A stretch of 64,000 nt of DNA from Planctomycetia bacterium. Lineage in GTDB: Bacteria > Planctomycetota > Planctomycetia > Pirellulales > UBA1268. The notes under the pieces were generated by a model. That model worked only from the letters and a program-made list of their open reading frames with translations. It did no database searches and was not told where the DNA came from. Location of the stretch: the NCBI GenBank assembly GCA_014192425.1, contig BJHK01000009.1, positions 102,430 through 166,429 of the forward strand, in the 5' to 3' direction. Shown here piece after piece: positions 49,967-59,408 of this stretch. How positions within the stretch are numbered: position 1 is the stretch's first letter; each line of letters opens with the position of its first letter. Both the position numbers and the translations under genes were made by a program.

Positions 49967-51163
49967 ATGTCGCTTCGATCCCGGATCGCCGTCGCCACCG
50001 CGCTGCTCGTGCTTGCCACCGTCATCGTCACCACGCTGGTGCAGATGCTGGTGGCGTTCACCACGAGGTCGAGCGGCGATGCCATCTGGTGGCACGCCGT
50101 CGCCGCAGGTGCCACCGTCGTCGGCGTCGGCATCCCGGCGCTGCTCGCGGCCCTCTGGCTGGCCCGCTGGCTCGGCGCCCCGGTGCGGGAGGCGGTCGCG
50201 GTCGCGGAGGCGATCGGTTCGGGGGATCTCACGGCGACGCCGGCCAACGGGGAGCGGCACGAGTTCGGCCGCCTGCTCTCGGCCCTCGGCACGATGAGCG
50301 GCTCCCTCGGCGGCCTGATCGGCCGGATCAAGTCGGCGGGGGCGCACCTCGCCGAGGTCGAACCGCGGGTGACGACGGCGCTCTTGAAGCAGGAGCGGGC
50401 GGTCCGCAGCGTCAGTCAATCGGCCAACGAGATCTCGGCCTCGGTGGCCCAGATCTCGGCCACGAGCGAGCAGCTCCTCGAGGCGACCGGGAGCGTGACC
50501 GGCGTCGCCCGCGAGGCGGCGCAGGTGGCGGACCAGAGCCGCGGCGGGCTGGAGAGCATGGCGGCCTCCATGCGGCAGCTCGACGAGGCGATGAACGCCT
50601 TTACCCGCAAGCTGGCGACGATCAGCCAGCGGGCCAGCGGCATCACGGCGGTCGTCACCACCATCGCCAAAGTCGCCGACCAGACCAACCTCCTCTCGGT
50701 CAATGCCACGATCGAGGCGGAAAAGGCCGGGGAGTCGGGCCGCGGCTTCCGCATCGTGGCCCAGGAGATCCGTCGGCTGGCCGACCAGACGGCGTTGGCC
50801 ACCAAGGACATCGAGCGCATGGTCCGCGACATGCAGACCGCCGTGTCGAGCGGCACCATGGAGATGGACCGCTTCCGCAACGAGGTCAGCGCCCGGATCG
50901 GCGAGGTCGCGGAGGTCAGCGCCTCGCTGGGGCGGATCATCGAGCCGGTGCAGGCGGTGACGCGGTCGCTCGATCAGGTGCACGGGGGCGTCGAGGCGCA
51001 GTCGCAGGGCGCCCGCCAGATTCGCGATGCCATGGAGATGCTGCGGGCGAACGCCGGGGATTCGGCGGCGTCGCTGGCCATGCTCACCGGCGCGGTCGAC
51101 GAGTTCCGCCGGAGCATCGGGGAACTCAACGCCGAGGCGGCGAAGTTCCGCACGGCCCGCTGA
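49967..51163 (+). CDS. methyl-accepting chemotaxis-type protein
   Basis: 398 aa from ATG 49967 (GGAGA 7 nt upstream; the frame extends over the tRNA but that part is not used). Two N-terminal helices (about residues 8-30 and 44-66) enclose only a short loop, so no ligand-binding domain is present. HAMP-like linker GAPVREAVAVAEAIGSGDLT follows, then a coiled-coil signalling domain whose hairpin tip is KVADQTNLLSVNATIEAEKA with GRGFRIVAQEIRRLADQTA. It should couple to CheA/CheW or a Wsp-like system; none is in the window. Confidence 0.88.
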   Translation: MSLRSRIAVATALLVLATVIVTTLVQMLVAFTTRSSGDAIWWHAVAAGATVVGVGIPALLAALWLARWLGAPVREAVAVAEAIGSGDLTATPANGERHEFGRLLSALGTMSGSLGGLIGRIKSAGAHLAEVEPRVTTALLKQERAVRSVSQSANEISASVAQISATSEQLLEATGSVTGVAREAAQVADQSRGGLESMAASMRQLDEAMNAFTRKLATISQRASGITAVVTTIAKVADQTNLLSVNATIEAEKAGESGRGFRIVAQEIRRLADQTALATKDIERMVRDMQTAVSSGTMEMDRFRNEVSARIGEVAEVSASLGRIIEPVQAVTRSLDQVHGGVEAQSQGARQIRDAMEMLRANAGDSAASLAMLTGAVDEFRRSIGELNAEAAKFRTAR

Positions 51164-51190
51164 ACCGGCGACGAGCCGAAAACCGAACAG

Positions 51191-52105
51191 CTAGCGCCGC
51201 ACCGACTGGCGGGCGGCGAGGAAGCGGCGCAGGCCGGTCACGATCCGGTGGGGCGGCTGGGCCCCGGACTGGGTGAACAGCGGCGTCTGGCCGTCGTCGG
51301 TGACGATCAGTTCGACCCCGTCGGCCGGCAACTCGGCCCCGCCGAGCAGGGTCTCGAGGGCGGCGGAATCGGAGGGCGTGGCCTGCTCCGCGGGGGGCAC
51401 CTGAGCGACGACGAAGTGGTCCCTGGCGAGCGACTCGAACTCCGGGTCCTTGATCAGGGAGGCCACCCGCGTTGTGGCGGTCTTGTCTCCCGGGCGGGAA
51501 ACCATCAGCAGCAGGGGCCGCTTGGTGTCCCGGGCGGTCTCCACCGCGTCGTTCAGCGGTGACTGCTCCTTGTCGCCCCCGGCCACGGTCTTCGGCTCCC
51601 GGGCCGGGAGATGGTCGTCCAGGGCCGCCAGCCAGGCGTCGGCCGGCTGGCCCTTGTATCCAGCCTGGGCCGTGATCCGGGCCCCGTCCGGGGCGATGAG
51701 GACGGTGCTGGGAAACGCTCGGACCCCGTATTTCACGCACACCTTGGACCTGGCCTGGCGCTCCTCCTGGCTGATTCCCTGCTGGGGCAGGTCGATCAGG
51801 AGCAGGATGACCCGGTCCTCGGCCCAGCGGTTAAAAGCCTCTGTATGGAGCACCTTTTCCTCGAGCGTCCGGCAGTGGACGCACCAATCGCTGCCGGTGA
51901 ACACCGTCAAAATCGGCTTGCCAGTCTGCTCGGCGCTGGTCAGGGCGTCCTCGTAGCTGGCCAGCCACCGGTCCGCGGCCGCGGCCGGCAAGGCGGCGAC
52001 GAGGGCCATCACCAGGGACAAGAGCCGTGTGAACCGCAAGGAGCGGGGAAAAGACAGGGCCGAAACATGAGCCTTGCGGGCCGTAGCGTGCAGAGTCATC
52101 GTCAT
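51191..52105 (-). CDS. exported thioredoxin-like protein with tandem domains
   Basis: 304 aa. A signal-like hydrophobic segment is at about residues 27-44 (LLSLVMALVAALPAAAA). The first thioredoxin-like domain has the active-site-like SDWCVHCR (C75, C78), the Thioredoxin_7 pattern of DsbD-gamma-like proteins. A second domain (about residues 195-290, RPLLLMVSRPGDKTATTR and onward) lacks Cys. A periplasmic disulfide exchange or heme/copper maturation role is likely, target unknown. Confidence 0.78.
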   Translation of the reverse strand: MTMTLHATARKAHVSALSFPRSLRFTRLLSLVMALVAALPAAAADRWLASYEDALTSAEQTGKPILTVFTGSDWCVHCRTLEEKVLHTEAFNRWAEDRVILLLIDLPQQGISQEERQARSKVCVKYGVRAFPSTVLIAPDGARITAQAGYKGQPADAWLAALDDHLPAREPKTVAGGDKEQSPLNDAVETARDTKRPLLLMVSRPGDKTATTRVASLIKDPEFESLARDHFVVAQVPPAEQATPSDSAALETLLGGAELPADGVELIVTDDGQTPLFTQSGAQPPHRIVTGLRRFLAARQSVRR

Positions 52106-52374
52106 GTTCCCTCCTTGAACCCTCGACTCAACTCATCGGGCGGAACTGCTCCGTTCCGCGAGGGCGTAGCGGTCAAAAGCCAGCCAGAAGGCTAGCGGGA
52201 CGGGGTGATTCTGTAAAACTCTGCGGATCACGCAGTTTATGCAGACTCCTCAAACACCCCAAAAGCCTTCTAGATGGGGAACATTGGTATTGTGGGGAAC
52301 TAGAAATCGCCTCGTGCTTTGCGTCACTTCGGGGTCGGGAGGCTGGTTGCTGGGCGCTGCGAGCAGGGGGGGGC

Positions 52375-52727
52375 GCCGGCTCGGGGGCGGCAAAAGTCGC
52401 CGCTTCGCGGTCCTTTGGATTGTCGCTGGGGCGAGGATACGCCCCACGCTCCTCGAGCGTTTGCCGACCCCCGAGCCTCGTCCTACGAGAGTCCGGCTCA
52501 ACCGGCTGCCGGGAGGGCGACCTTCCAAGGGCCTGACACAGGAGCGGCGACGTTCACCTTGAAACCAGCCGCCGGCCCGGGGGCGGCAAAAGTCGCCGCT
52601 TCGCGGTCCTTTGGATTGTCGCTGGGGCGAGGATACGCCCCACGCTCCTCGAGCGTTTGCCGACCCCCGGGCCTCGTCCTACGAGAGCCCGGCTCAACCG
52701 GCTGCCGGGAGGGCGACCTTCCAAGGG
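52375..52727. repeat. direct repeat A, two copies of ~157 bp
   Basis: Copies at 52375-52531 and 52571-52727 differ at only a few positions. Each contains several short hairpins, including GGGGCG-AGGATA-CGCCCC and CCGGGC-CTCG-TCCTA-CGAG-A-GCCCGG (perfect in copy 2, weaker in copy 1). They begin gccggc and end at the purine run ttccaaggg. Confidence 0.8.
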
Positions 52728-52751
52728 GGGTGGAGGCCTGCCGCAAAAAGT

Positions 52752-53030
52752 GGCGAGGCCCACCGTTTCCGGTGGGCCTCGCTTGAAAGCGGAATGCCCG
52801 GCGGCCTGGAGGGCCGCCGCCGCCCGGCGTGGTGAACCTTGGCTTCACCACCGCCGGGCCAAGGCTGCCGGGGCCATGGATGGCCTGCCACCAAACGGCG
52901 AGGCCCACCGTTTCCGGTGGGCCTCGCTTGATAGCGGAATGCCCGGCGGCCTGGAGGGCCGCCGCCGCCCGGCGTGGTGAACCTTGGCTTCACCACCGCC
53001 GGGCCAAGGCTGCCGGGGCCATGGATGGCC
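52752..53030. repeat. direct repeat B, two copies of ~134 bp
   Basis: Copies at 52752-52885 and 52897-53030 are identical but for one or two bases. Each starts with a perfect palindrome CGAGGCCCACCG-TTTC-CGGTGGGCCTCG (52754-52781 and 52899-52926). Further stem-like runs are GGCGGCC-TGGA-GGGCCGCC and TGGTGAA-ccttggc-TTCACCA. The period is 145 bp. The unit next to the porin may derive from duplication of its terminator region. Confidence 0.8.
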
Positions 53031-53038
53031 CGGCAGCC
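53008..53038 (-). terminator. hairpin downstream of the porin gene
   Basis: GGCTGCCGG and CCGGCAGCC pair over 9 bp around GGCCATGGATGGCC, beginning 7 bp beyond the porin stop (53045). No U-tract follows, so Rho or another factor may be needed. Confidence 0.5.
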
Positions 53039-53044
53039 GTGCAA

Positions 53045-54490
53045 TCAGAACTGCCAGATCGCGTCGCAGCCGCCGTAGAACTGGCCGAACTGGTCGTTGC
53101 TGCGGCCGAACGGCAGCGGCGTGCCGGCCTGGTCCGGCGAGTACCAGTCATAGCGGAGCTCCGGCCGGATGATCCAGTTCGTCGTCGGCTTCCAGTTCAG
53201 GCCCCACGTCATCTGCCAGAAGTTGCCCTGATACCCGGTCTGCGACGGGCCACCGACCCAGTAATTCCGCCACGGATTGAGCACACGATACCCGTTGTTG
53301 TCGCGGAACCACTCGAGCCGCAGGCCGCCCACCAGCGTCTCGCTGATGTTGTAGAACAGGTACTGGTTGATGCCGTACCACTGGGCCGTGCCCGCCTGTC
53401 CCCGACCGCTCGCCAGCGGGATCGCAAACGATCCGGCATTGAACTGCCAGCCGTTGTCGTTCTGGAACACGTACGTGATCTTGTCGTTGATCTCGTTCGT
53501 GTAGACCGTGCTGATGAGCGACCGGTTGCCGATCAGGTTCACGAAGTCGCCGGCCTCGTTGCCGCTCGACGTCGTGATCGTCAGGGCCTGGGTCTCGTCC
53601 GAGTTCTTGAACGTCACGCCACCGAGGAAGGCGGCGTTGCTGTTCGCCCCGGGGTAGCCGGGATTGGCGGCCGGGCCGAAGATGTTGATCGGGTCGCTGA
53701 AGTTGTCCCAGCCGTTCGTGATCCCGGCATACACCGTCATCTGGTCGTTGACCTTCCAGGTGTCGAGGATGCCGGTGTGAGTGAACGGCTCGCCGTACTG
53801 CATCGTGTAGGCGTGCGTGTAGAAGAAGTTGCCGATCGCCGGCACCACCTCGTACCCGATGATCGTGTAGAAGTGGCCGAACTTCACCGCATGGTCGCCG
53901 TAGCCCAGCTCACCGTAGATCTGCGGCATCGCCAGACCGTAGTCCTTGCTCGAGGCCCACGAGGGAGCCCCGACGACGCCGTACTGGTTCGGCTGGTTGA
54001 ACAGGTTGCCGTCGAGGCCGCGGGCCGTGGTGAAGATGTAGTCGGTACCGTAGAGGAGGTCGACGCGACCACCCCAGTCCCAGCCGCCGTTCTCGGTGTC
54101 GAGCACCTTCTCGTTGACGAGGTACAGCTGGTTCAGCTGGCCCTGCCAATTGCGATCGTTGAACGTGATCGGACCGTTGAACGGGCTGCCCCAGTTGTTG
54201 GCCCCGATCCCGGCGGCGAACCAGCCGTAGGTCGAGATGCCCCGCTTCTTGAGGACTTCCAGTTCCAGGTAGCGCTCGGGGGCCGACTCGACCTCCTCGG
54301 CCGCCTCCTGGGGCGGCAGGGCGCGGAGCTGGTAGGCATCCTCCTGCGGAACGTTCGCCATCACCGGCGGCGTGCCCACGGGTGCCTGCACCGGCTGCTG
54401 GGCCGATACGCTGCCGCCACTGGCGGCGACCGCGGCGGTGACGAGACCGGCTGCCACCCACTGTGGCAGATTGAACTTAATCGAGCGCAT
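53045..54490 (-). CDS. outer-membrane beta-barrel porin (BBP2-like)
   Basis: 481 aa. A cleavable signal (about residues 8-30, WVAAGLVTAAVAASGGSVSA) precedes a variable linker and a barrel of alternating aromatic/hydrophobic strands (ISTYGWFAAGIGANNWG; DWGGRVDLLYGTDYIFTTAR; GHFYTIIGYEVVPAIGNFFY; LRLEWFRDNNGYRVL; WIIRPELRYDWYS). The C-terminus ends in Phe (DAIWQF), as in outer-membrane porins. It matches the putative beta-barrel porin-2 family of planctomycetes. Its base composition is less GC-biased than its neighbours, as for a highly expressed gene. Confidence 0.85.
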   Translation of the reverse strand: MRSIKFNLPQWVAAGLVTAAVAASGGSVSAQQPVQAPVGTPPVMANVPQEDAYQLRALPPQEAAEEVESAPERYLELEVLKKRGISTYGWFAAGIGANNWGSPFNGPITFNDRNWQGQLNQLYLVNEKVLDTENGGWDWGGRVDLLYGTDYIFTTARGLDGNLFNQPNQYGVVGAPSWASSKDYGLAMPQIYGELGYGDHAVKFGHFYTIIGYEVVPAIGNFFYTHAYTMQYGEPFTHTGILDTWKVNDQMTVYAGITNGWDNFSDPINIFGPAANPGYPGANSNAAFLGGVTFKNSDETQALTITTSSGNEAGDFVNLIGNRSLISTVYTNEINDKITYVFQNDNGWQFNAGSFAIPLASGRGQAGTAQWYGINQYLFYNISETLVGGLRLEWFRDNNGYRVLNPWRNYWVGGPSQTGYQGNFWQMTWGLNWKPTTNWIIRPELRYDWYSPDQAGTPLPFGRSNDQFGQFYGGCDAIWQF

Positions 54491-54727
54491 GATGGTCGCA
54501 TCCCCCCTAGGTATGTGTAGTTGACGCCCGGCATCCTTCGCCGCACGTCATGCGTGCTCAAACATGGAACCGAGCACGCTCCGCCAGGCCGCGCCCGTCC
54601 CGCCCCCATCCTGATGCGGTATCGGCCGCGGCCTGCGATTCCGCCGCCCCGCGGGAACGGCGTCGGCAAGGTTTCCCCGACCGGACCGGCACCGTGTCAC
54701 ACTGTGACGGCTGCGAAAACGGTCCGC

Positions 54728-55783
54728 TCAGCCGGCCGGGGCGAACGCCCCCTCGAGCAGGGCGGCGAGGAAGGCCTCGGGGGAGAACGGCTCCAGGTCG
54801 TCGGCCGACTCCCCGACCCCCACGAACTTCACCGGCAGGCCGAACTGCTCGGCCACCGGCACGATCACGCCGCCCCGGGCCGAGCCGTCGAGTTTGGCGA
54901 GCACGATGCCGGTGCAGGCGGCCGCCTCCTTGAAGCCCTTGGCCTGCGAGAGGGCGTTCTGCCCCGCCGTGGCGTCGATCACGAGCAGCGTCTCGTGGGG
55001 CGCGTCGGGGATCTGCTTGGCGATCACGCGCCGGATCTTGCCCAGCTCCTGCATCAGGTTCGACTGCGTCTGCAGTCGGCCGGCGGTGTCGATGATGCAC
55101 ACGTCCACGTTCTTCGCCAGCGCCTCGGCCACGGCCCGGTGGGCCACGCTGGCCGGATCGCAGCCGGTCTCGCCGCGGACGATGTCGGCGCCGATCCGCC
55201 CCGCCCACATCGCCAGCTGCTCGACGGCGGCGGCCCGGAACGTGTCGCCGGCCCCGAGCAGCACCCGCTTGCCGTCGCGGGCGAAGAGCCGGGCGAGCTT
55301 GGCGATCGAGGTCGTCTTGCCCGAGCCGTTGACGCCCGTGACGAGGATCACGGTCGGCCCGCTCGCCGCCGTCGCGAGCCGCGCCTCGGCAGGACGCAGC
55401 CGGGCGAGCAGCTGCGTGCGGATCGAGTCGAGCACCACGTCGGGATCGACGACGCGGGCCCGGAGCCGGCCCTGGACGTCGGTGACGATCGCGTCCGCGG
55501 CCCCGGGCCCCATGTCGGTGCGCACCAGCGCCCCGCGCAGTTCTTCCAGGAAGGCCTCGTCCACGAGCCGCCCCTCGCGCTTGAACAGGTCGCGGACGTC
55601 GGTCTGCAGCACCTGCGCCGTCTTGGCGAGTCCGGCCCGGAGCCGGTCGAGGAAGCCCGGCCGACCGACCGCCGGCTCCGCCGTGGGAGACGCTGCCGCG
55701 GCCCCCGCGTCAGGGAGCGGCTCCGCTGCGCTGGCCGCCTCCGCGGCGGCGGGCTCTTTGCGTCCGAAGCGAAACAGTGCCAT
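54728..55783 (-). CDS. ftsY: signal recognition particle receptor FtsY
   Basis: 351 aa. The acidic, low-complexity N-terminal A region (about residues 10-40) is followed by the N domain (FLDRLRAGLAKTAQVLQTDV) and the G domain. G1 is GVNGSGKTT (residues 150-158), then GDTFRAAAVEQLAMWA, G3 in IIDTAGRLQTQSNLM and the G4 motif LAKLDGSARGG. It targets SRP-bound ribosomes to the Sec machinery. It is the last gene of the coaE-rho-ribH-nusB-ftsY run, 15 bp after nusB. Confidence 0.95.
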   Translation of the reverse strand: MALFRFGRKEPAAAEAASAAEPLPDAGAAAASPTAEPAVGRPGFLDRLRAGLAKTAQVLQTDVRDLFKREGRLVDEAFLEELRGALVRTDMGPGAADAIVTDVQGRLRARVVDPDVVLDSIRTQLLARLRPAEARLATAASGPTVILVTGVNGSGKTTSIAKLARLFARDGKRVLLGAGDTFRAAAVEQLAMWAGRIGADIVRGETGCDPASVAHRAVAEALAKNVDVCIIDTAGRLQTQSNLMQELGKIRRVIAKQIPDAPHETLLVIDATAGQNALSQAKGFKEAAACTGIVLAKLDGSARGGVIVPVAEQFGLPVKFVGVGESADDLEPFSPEAFLAALLEGAFAPAG

Positions 55784-55798
55784 GGTCCTCCGCTCCCG

Positions 55799-56206
55799 TC
55801 AGGCCCCCGCCATGTCGGCGAGCACGGCACCGAGGATGCCGGCCACGAACCGGGGCGACTCCTCGTTGCCGTAGCGGCGGGCCAGTTCGATCGCCTCGTC
55901 CACGACCACCGGTCCCGGCGTCTCGGTGTCGAGCAGTTCGTGCATGGCGATCCGCAGCACGGCCCGATCGGTGATCGCCATCCGCGCCACTCGCCAGTTC
56001 CGCGACCGGGCCTCGAGCAGGCCGTCGATCTCCTCACGGCGGCGCTCGACGCCCGCGACCAGGCTGGCGGCGAAGGCCACGAGCGGAGCCGACCGGAGCC
56101 GGTCCGCGAGGAACCGCTCTCGGCCGTCGGCCGCGACGCCCGGATTGAGGTCGGCCTCGTAGAGGACCTGCATGGCGACTTCGCGGGCCCGGCTGCGGCG
56201 GCTCAT
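55799..56206 (-). CDS. nusB: transcription antitermination factor NusB
   Basis: 135 aa from ATG 56206, overlapping the ribH stop (ATGA). [20 protein letters not shown] is the usual N-terminus, [20 protein letters not shown] and [20 protein letters not shown] the conserved C-terminal helices. NusB binds boxA with S10 to promote rRNA antitermination. The longer frame reaches 56746 but runs through ribH. Confidence 0.93.
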   Translation of the reverse strand: MSRRSRAREVAMQVLYEADLNPGVAADGRERFLADRLRSAPLVAFAASLVAGVERRREEIDGLLEARSRNWRVARMAITDRAVLRIAMHELLDTETPGPVVVDEAIELARRYGNEESPRFVAGILGAVLADMAGA

Positions 56207-56742
56207 GCGGACCGCTCCGTCCCGCCGGCCGCGGCCACCTGCCCGAGCACGCCGATCATCTCGATGACGGCGGCGGCCGCCTCGGCCCCCTTGTTGCCGG
56301 CGAAGCCGTCCGCCGCGTCCCCGCCGGCCCGGGCCATGGCCTGGGCCAGCGACTCGCAGGTCAGCACGCCGAAAGCCACCGGGAGGCCTCGGCACCGCGC
56401 CACCTGCTCGATGCCGAGGGCGACGGCCCGGGCGATGTGCTGATCGTGGCTGGTCTCGCCGCGGATCACCGCCCCGAGGCAGACGACGGCGGCATAACGT
56501 CCGCTGGCGGCGAGCCGATCGGCCGCGAGCGGCAGCTCGAACGAGCCCGGCACCCAGGCGACGTCGATCGCCGCGGCCGGCAGGCCGGACCCCGCGAGGA
56601 CGGCCTCCGCGGCAGCGAGCAGGCGGCGTGTGATCGGCTCGTTCCACCGGGCCACGGCGATCGCCACCCGCGTGCCCGCGGGAAGCGGGGCAGCCGCGGC
56701 GGCGAAGATCAACGGGCTCGGGGACGCGACGGCCGCGGTCAT
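56203..56742 (-). CDS. ribH: 6,7-dimethyl-8-ribityllumazine synthase
   Basis: 179 aa from ATG 56742, overlapping the rho stop (ATGA). Family motifs: [52 protein letters not shown] (active-site His) and [18 protein letters not shown], ending in the GNKGAEAA segment. It makes the lumazine precursor of riboflavin in the cytosol. Its link with nusB is common across bacteria. No other rib genes are in the window. Confidence 0.93.
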   Translation of the reverse strand: MTAAVASPSPLIFAAAAAPLPAGTRVAIAVARWNEPITRRLLAAAEAVLAGSGLPAAAIDVAWVPGSFELPLAADRLAASGRYAAVVCLGAVIRGETSHDQHIARAVALGIEQVARCRGLPVAFGVLTCESLAQAMARAGGDAADGFAGNKGAEAAAAVIEMIGVLGQVAAAGGTERSA

Positions 56743-58151
56743 GCATGCCCCTGCGGCTTGAGGCTGGCGAGGAACTGGGCGTTCGACTGCGTCTTCGTGA
56801 GGCGGTTGACGAGCAGTTCCATGGCGTCGGTCGGATTCATGTCGCCGAGCACGCGCCGCAGGACGCAGATCCGCCTGAAGTCGTCCGGCTTGAGGAGCAT
56901 CTCCTCGCGGCGCGTGCCCGAGCGGTTGATGTCGATCGCAGGGTAGACCCGCTTGTCCACCAGCCGCCGGTCGAGCACGATCTCCAGATTTCCCGTCCCT
57001 TTGAACTCCTCGAAGATCACGTCGTCCATCTTGCTGCCGGTGTCCACCAGCGCCGTGGCGATGATCGTCAGCGAGCCCCCTTCCTCGACCTTGCGGGCGC
57101 TGCCGAAAAACCGCTTCGGCCGCTGCAGGGCGCCGGCATCGACGCCACCGGAAAGAATTTTCCCTGAGCTCGGCACCTCGGAGTTCCAGGCCCGGGCGAG
57201 CCGGGTGATCGAGTCGAGGAAGATGACCACGTTGCAGCCGCACTCGACGAGCCGCTTGGCCTTCTCGATCACCATCTCCGCGACCTGGATGTGCCGGGCG
57301 GGGTTCTCGTCGAACGTGGAGCTGATCACCTCGCACGACGGCCCGCGGACCTGTCGCTCCATGTCGGTGACCTCCTCGGGCCGCTCGTCGATGAGGAGCA
57401 TGAACACATAGGCATCGGGATGGTTGGCGAGCACCGCCTTGGCCATCTTCTGCAGCAGCACCGTCTTGCCGGCCCGCGGCGGGCTGACAATCAGGCCGCG
57501 CTGGCCGAAGCCGATCGGCACGATCAGGTCGACGACCCGCATCGCGACCTCTTCCGGCGTCGTCTCGAGCACGATCCGCGCGTCGGGATGGAGCGGCGTC
57601 AGGTCGTCGAAGAACTTCCGGGCGGAGAGCTTGGCCGGATCCTCGCCATTGATCGCCTCGACCCGCAGCAGGGCGAAGTAGCGCTCGCTCTCCTTCGGCG
57701 GCCTGATCTGGCCGGCGACGGTCATGCCGTTGCGCAGGCCGAAGCGGCGGACCTGGCTTGGCGACACGTAGATGTCGTCGGGGCACGACAGGTAGTGGGC
57801 TTCGGGGCTGCGCAGGAAGCCGAACCCGTCGGGAAGAATCTCCAGCGTCCCCTCGCCGAACATCAGCCCGTTGAGCTTCACCCGCTCACGCAGGATCCGG
57901 AACACGAGGTCGTGCTTTTTCTCTCCTTCGACCTCGCCGATGTTCTGCTGGCGGGCAAGATCGAGGAGTTCCGCCATGCCCAACTTCTGCAGGCTGGCGA
58001 TCTGGGCGTCGGATCGCTTCAACGACTCGTAGTGGGCCGAGATGTCGATGCCGTCACGGAACTCGGCCGCAATCTCTTCCGCGAGGGACATGGGCTCGGA
58101 ATCGTCGAGGCCGGGATCGTCCGCTGACTGGGGTGGGTCGGATGGTGCCAT
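56739..58151 (-). CDS. rho: transcription termination factor Rho
   Basis: 470 aa from ATG 58151; the longer frame begins inside the coaE region and is not used. The N-terminal Rho_N domain ([20 protein letters not shown]) is followed by the RNA-binding cold-shock-like domain ([23 protein letters not shown]). Walker A is [10 protein letters not shown], then [28 protein letters not shown] and [20 protein letters not shown]. It is the hexameric RNA helicase ending transcription. It is coupled to ribH by a 4-bp overlap. Confidence 0.95.
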   Translation of the reverse strand: MAPSDPPQSADDPGLDDSEPMSLAEEIAAEFRDGIDISAHYESLKRSDAQIASLQKLGMAELLDLARQQNIGEVEGEKKHDLVFRILRERVKLNGLMFGEGTLEILPDGFGFLRSPEAHYLSCPDDIYVSPSQVRRFGLRNGMTVAGQIRPPKESERYFALLRVEAINGEDPAKLSARKFFDDLTPLHPDARIVLETTPEEVAMRVVDLIVPIGFGQRGLIVSPPRAGKTVLLQKMAKAVLANHPDAYVFMLLIDERPEEVTDMERQVRGPSCEVISSTFDENPARHIQVAEMVIEKAKRLVECGCNVVIFLDSITRLARAWNSEVPSSGKILSGGVDAGALQRPKRFFGSARKVEEGGSLTIIATALVDTGSKMDDVIFEEFKGTGNLEIVLDRRLVDKRVYPAIDINRSGTRREEMLLKPDDFRRICVLRRVLGDMNPTDAMELLVNRLTKTQSNAQFLASLKPQGHA

Positions 58152-58321
58152 GGCGGGGCCTGGGGTGGGAGCCGATGCTCCCGGACAAGGCTTGGGAATC
58201 AAACGGAAGCTCGCCGGGCGGGAGCATGCCGCGGCGGGTCGGATGGTGAAGGGCAGCGAGCGAGGAGCGAGGGGCGGGGACGGGAAGGCGCGGGAAGATT
58301 GCAGCTCGAAGGGTCTCCGGG

Positions 58322-58945
58322 TCAATCCGGGAGACCCGCCCAGATGCGATCGACCTGTTGGCGAGTATAGGCTGCGTCGCCGGAAGCATCCACGGCGAGC
58401 AGCTGCCCCGCGACGACCGGCCCGCCAGCGGCCCCTGCCTCCCAGGCCCGTTCGCGGGCCGCCACGTGGTCCGCGGGCCAGCCCCGGCCGGCAAGACGGC
58501 TGCCCCGGACCTGTTCGTCGCACTCCACGGCCACGATGAGGTCGCAGGTCGCCGCCCACCCGGATTGGACGAGCAGGGGCACATCGAGCACGGTGACGCG
58601 GCGGCCGCCGCCCGCCTCTTCCTCGCGGCGCAGGGCGTGGAGCCGGGCCTCGATCCGGCGGCGGACCCGGGGATGGACGATCGCCTCCAGGTCGCGGAGC
58701 GCCGCGGCGTGGGCAGCGGTCGTTCCGAAGACCCGTTCGGCGAGGGCCGGGCGGCGGACATGCCCAGCGGCGTCGAGCACCCCGGCACCGAACCGGGCCA
58801 CGATTTCGGCGCGGGCGTCCGACTCCGCGAGCACCTCATGGGCGAGGGCGTCGGCATCGATCACGGACGCCCCGAGGTCGGCGAACATCCCCGCCACGGT
58901 CGACTTGCCAGCCCCGATCTTGCCGTGGAGTCCGATGATGAACAT
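58322..58945 (-). CDS. coaE: dephospho-CoA kinase
   Basis: 207 aa. P-loop GKIGAGKST (residues 8-16) at the very N-terminus, then [14 protein letters not shown], conserved [16 protein letters not shown] and [20 protein letters not shown]. It phosphorylates dephospho-CoA in the last step of CoA synthesis. It is the first gene of the minus-strand run; the gap to rho is 170 bp. Confidence 0.92.
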   Translation of the reverse strand: MFIIGLHGKIGAGKSTVAGMFADLGASVIDADALAHEVLAESDARAEIVARFGAGVLDAAGHVRRPALAERVFGTTAAHAAALRDLEAIVHPRVRRRIEARLHALRREEEAGGGRRVTVLDVPLLVQSGWAATCDLIVAVECDEQVRGSRLAGRGWPADHVAARERAWEAGAAGGPVVAGQLLAVDASGDAAYTRQQVDRIWAGLPD

Positions 58946-59408
58946 GCCCTGTTTTCACCCACCCCCCGGCTGCCTGCAAGCGTCAGCGATACCTGTCCCT
59001 TTCCCGGAACTCCGAGGAGCCGTCAGGGATGCCTGTCCCTTTCCTGTTCCTGTCCCTTTCCTGTTCGGCTGTTGCCGGAATGCCTGTCCTGTTGGCTGCT
59101 GCGCTGTTGGCTGCTGTTGGCTGTTGCCGGAACCCCGAGGAGCCGGTCGGAGGCACGCGCAGGAGTCCGGGGTGCTTTGCCTGCACCACAGGACGAACCA
59201 TCACGCCCGAGACCACAACGGCAAAGTCCCCCGGCGACGAGCATGCCTCCGACCGGCGGCTGCGCACCGGAAGACATCGCCGGAACGCCTGTCCTTTTGG
59301 CGGCTCTTCTTTTGGCGGCTCTTTTGGCGGCTTTTGGCGGACATTCGGGCGGGTAGACAAAATCAGACGGCTCGTGGCCCCTTGGTGCGGCCCGGTGGAG
59401 GAGAGACG
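58946..59408. repeat. short REP-like repeats upstream of the ECF sigma operon
   Basis: The unit (g)cctgtccctttcc recurs at about 58991, 59031, 59049, 59081 and 59287 with variants, separated by ggaactccgaggagccg-type segments (also near 59120-59150). Runs such as ggcggctcttttggcggc follow at 59305-59340. Such gcctgtccc motifs are typical of REP-like sequences mobilised by REP-associated transposases, but none is encoded nearby. No gene is visible. Confidence 0.45.

Larger units (their letters stand above)
52106..53044. other. 939-bp non-coding region with two families of repeats
   Basis: No recognisable protein lies here. Open frames on both strands read the repeats in different frames and are not credible. 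The region separates the promoter side of the thioredoxin gene from the 3' end of the porin gene, both on the minus strand. Repeat details are given in separate entries. Confidence 0.6.

Noticed and set aside
52239..52980. Several open frames through repeats A and B on both strands
   Set aside because: The two copies of each repeat are read in different frames, and the predicted proteins are Pro/Arg-rich without domains.
52375..53030. CRISPR array
   Set aside because: The repeats are 134-157 bp, only two copies each, and have no short repeat/unique spacer pattern or cas genes.
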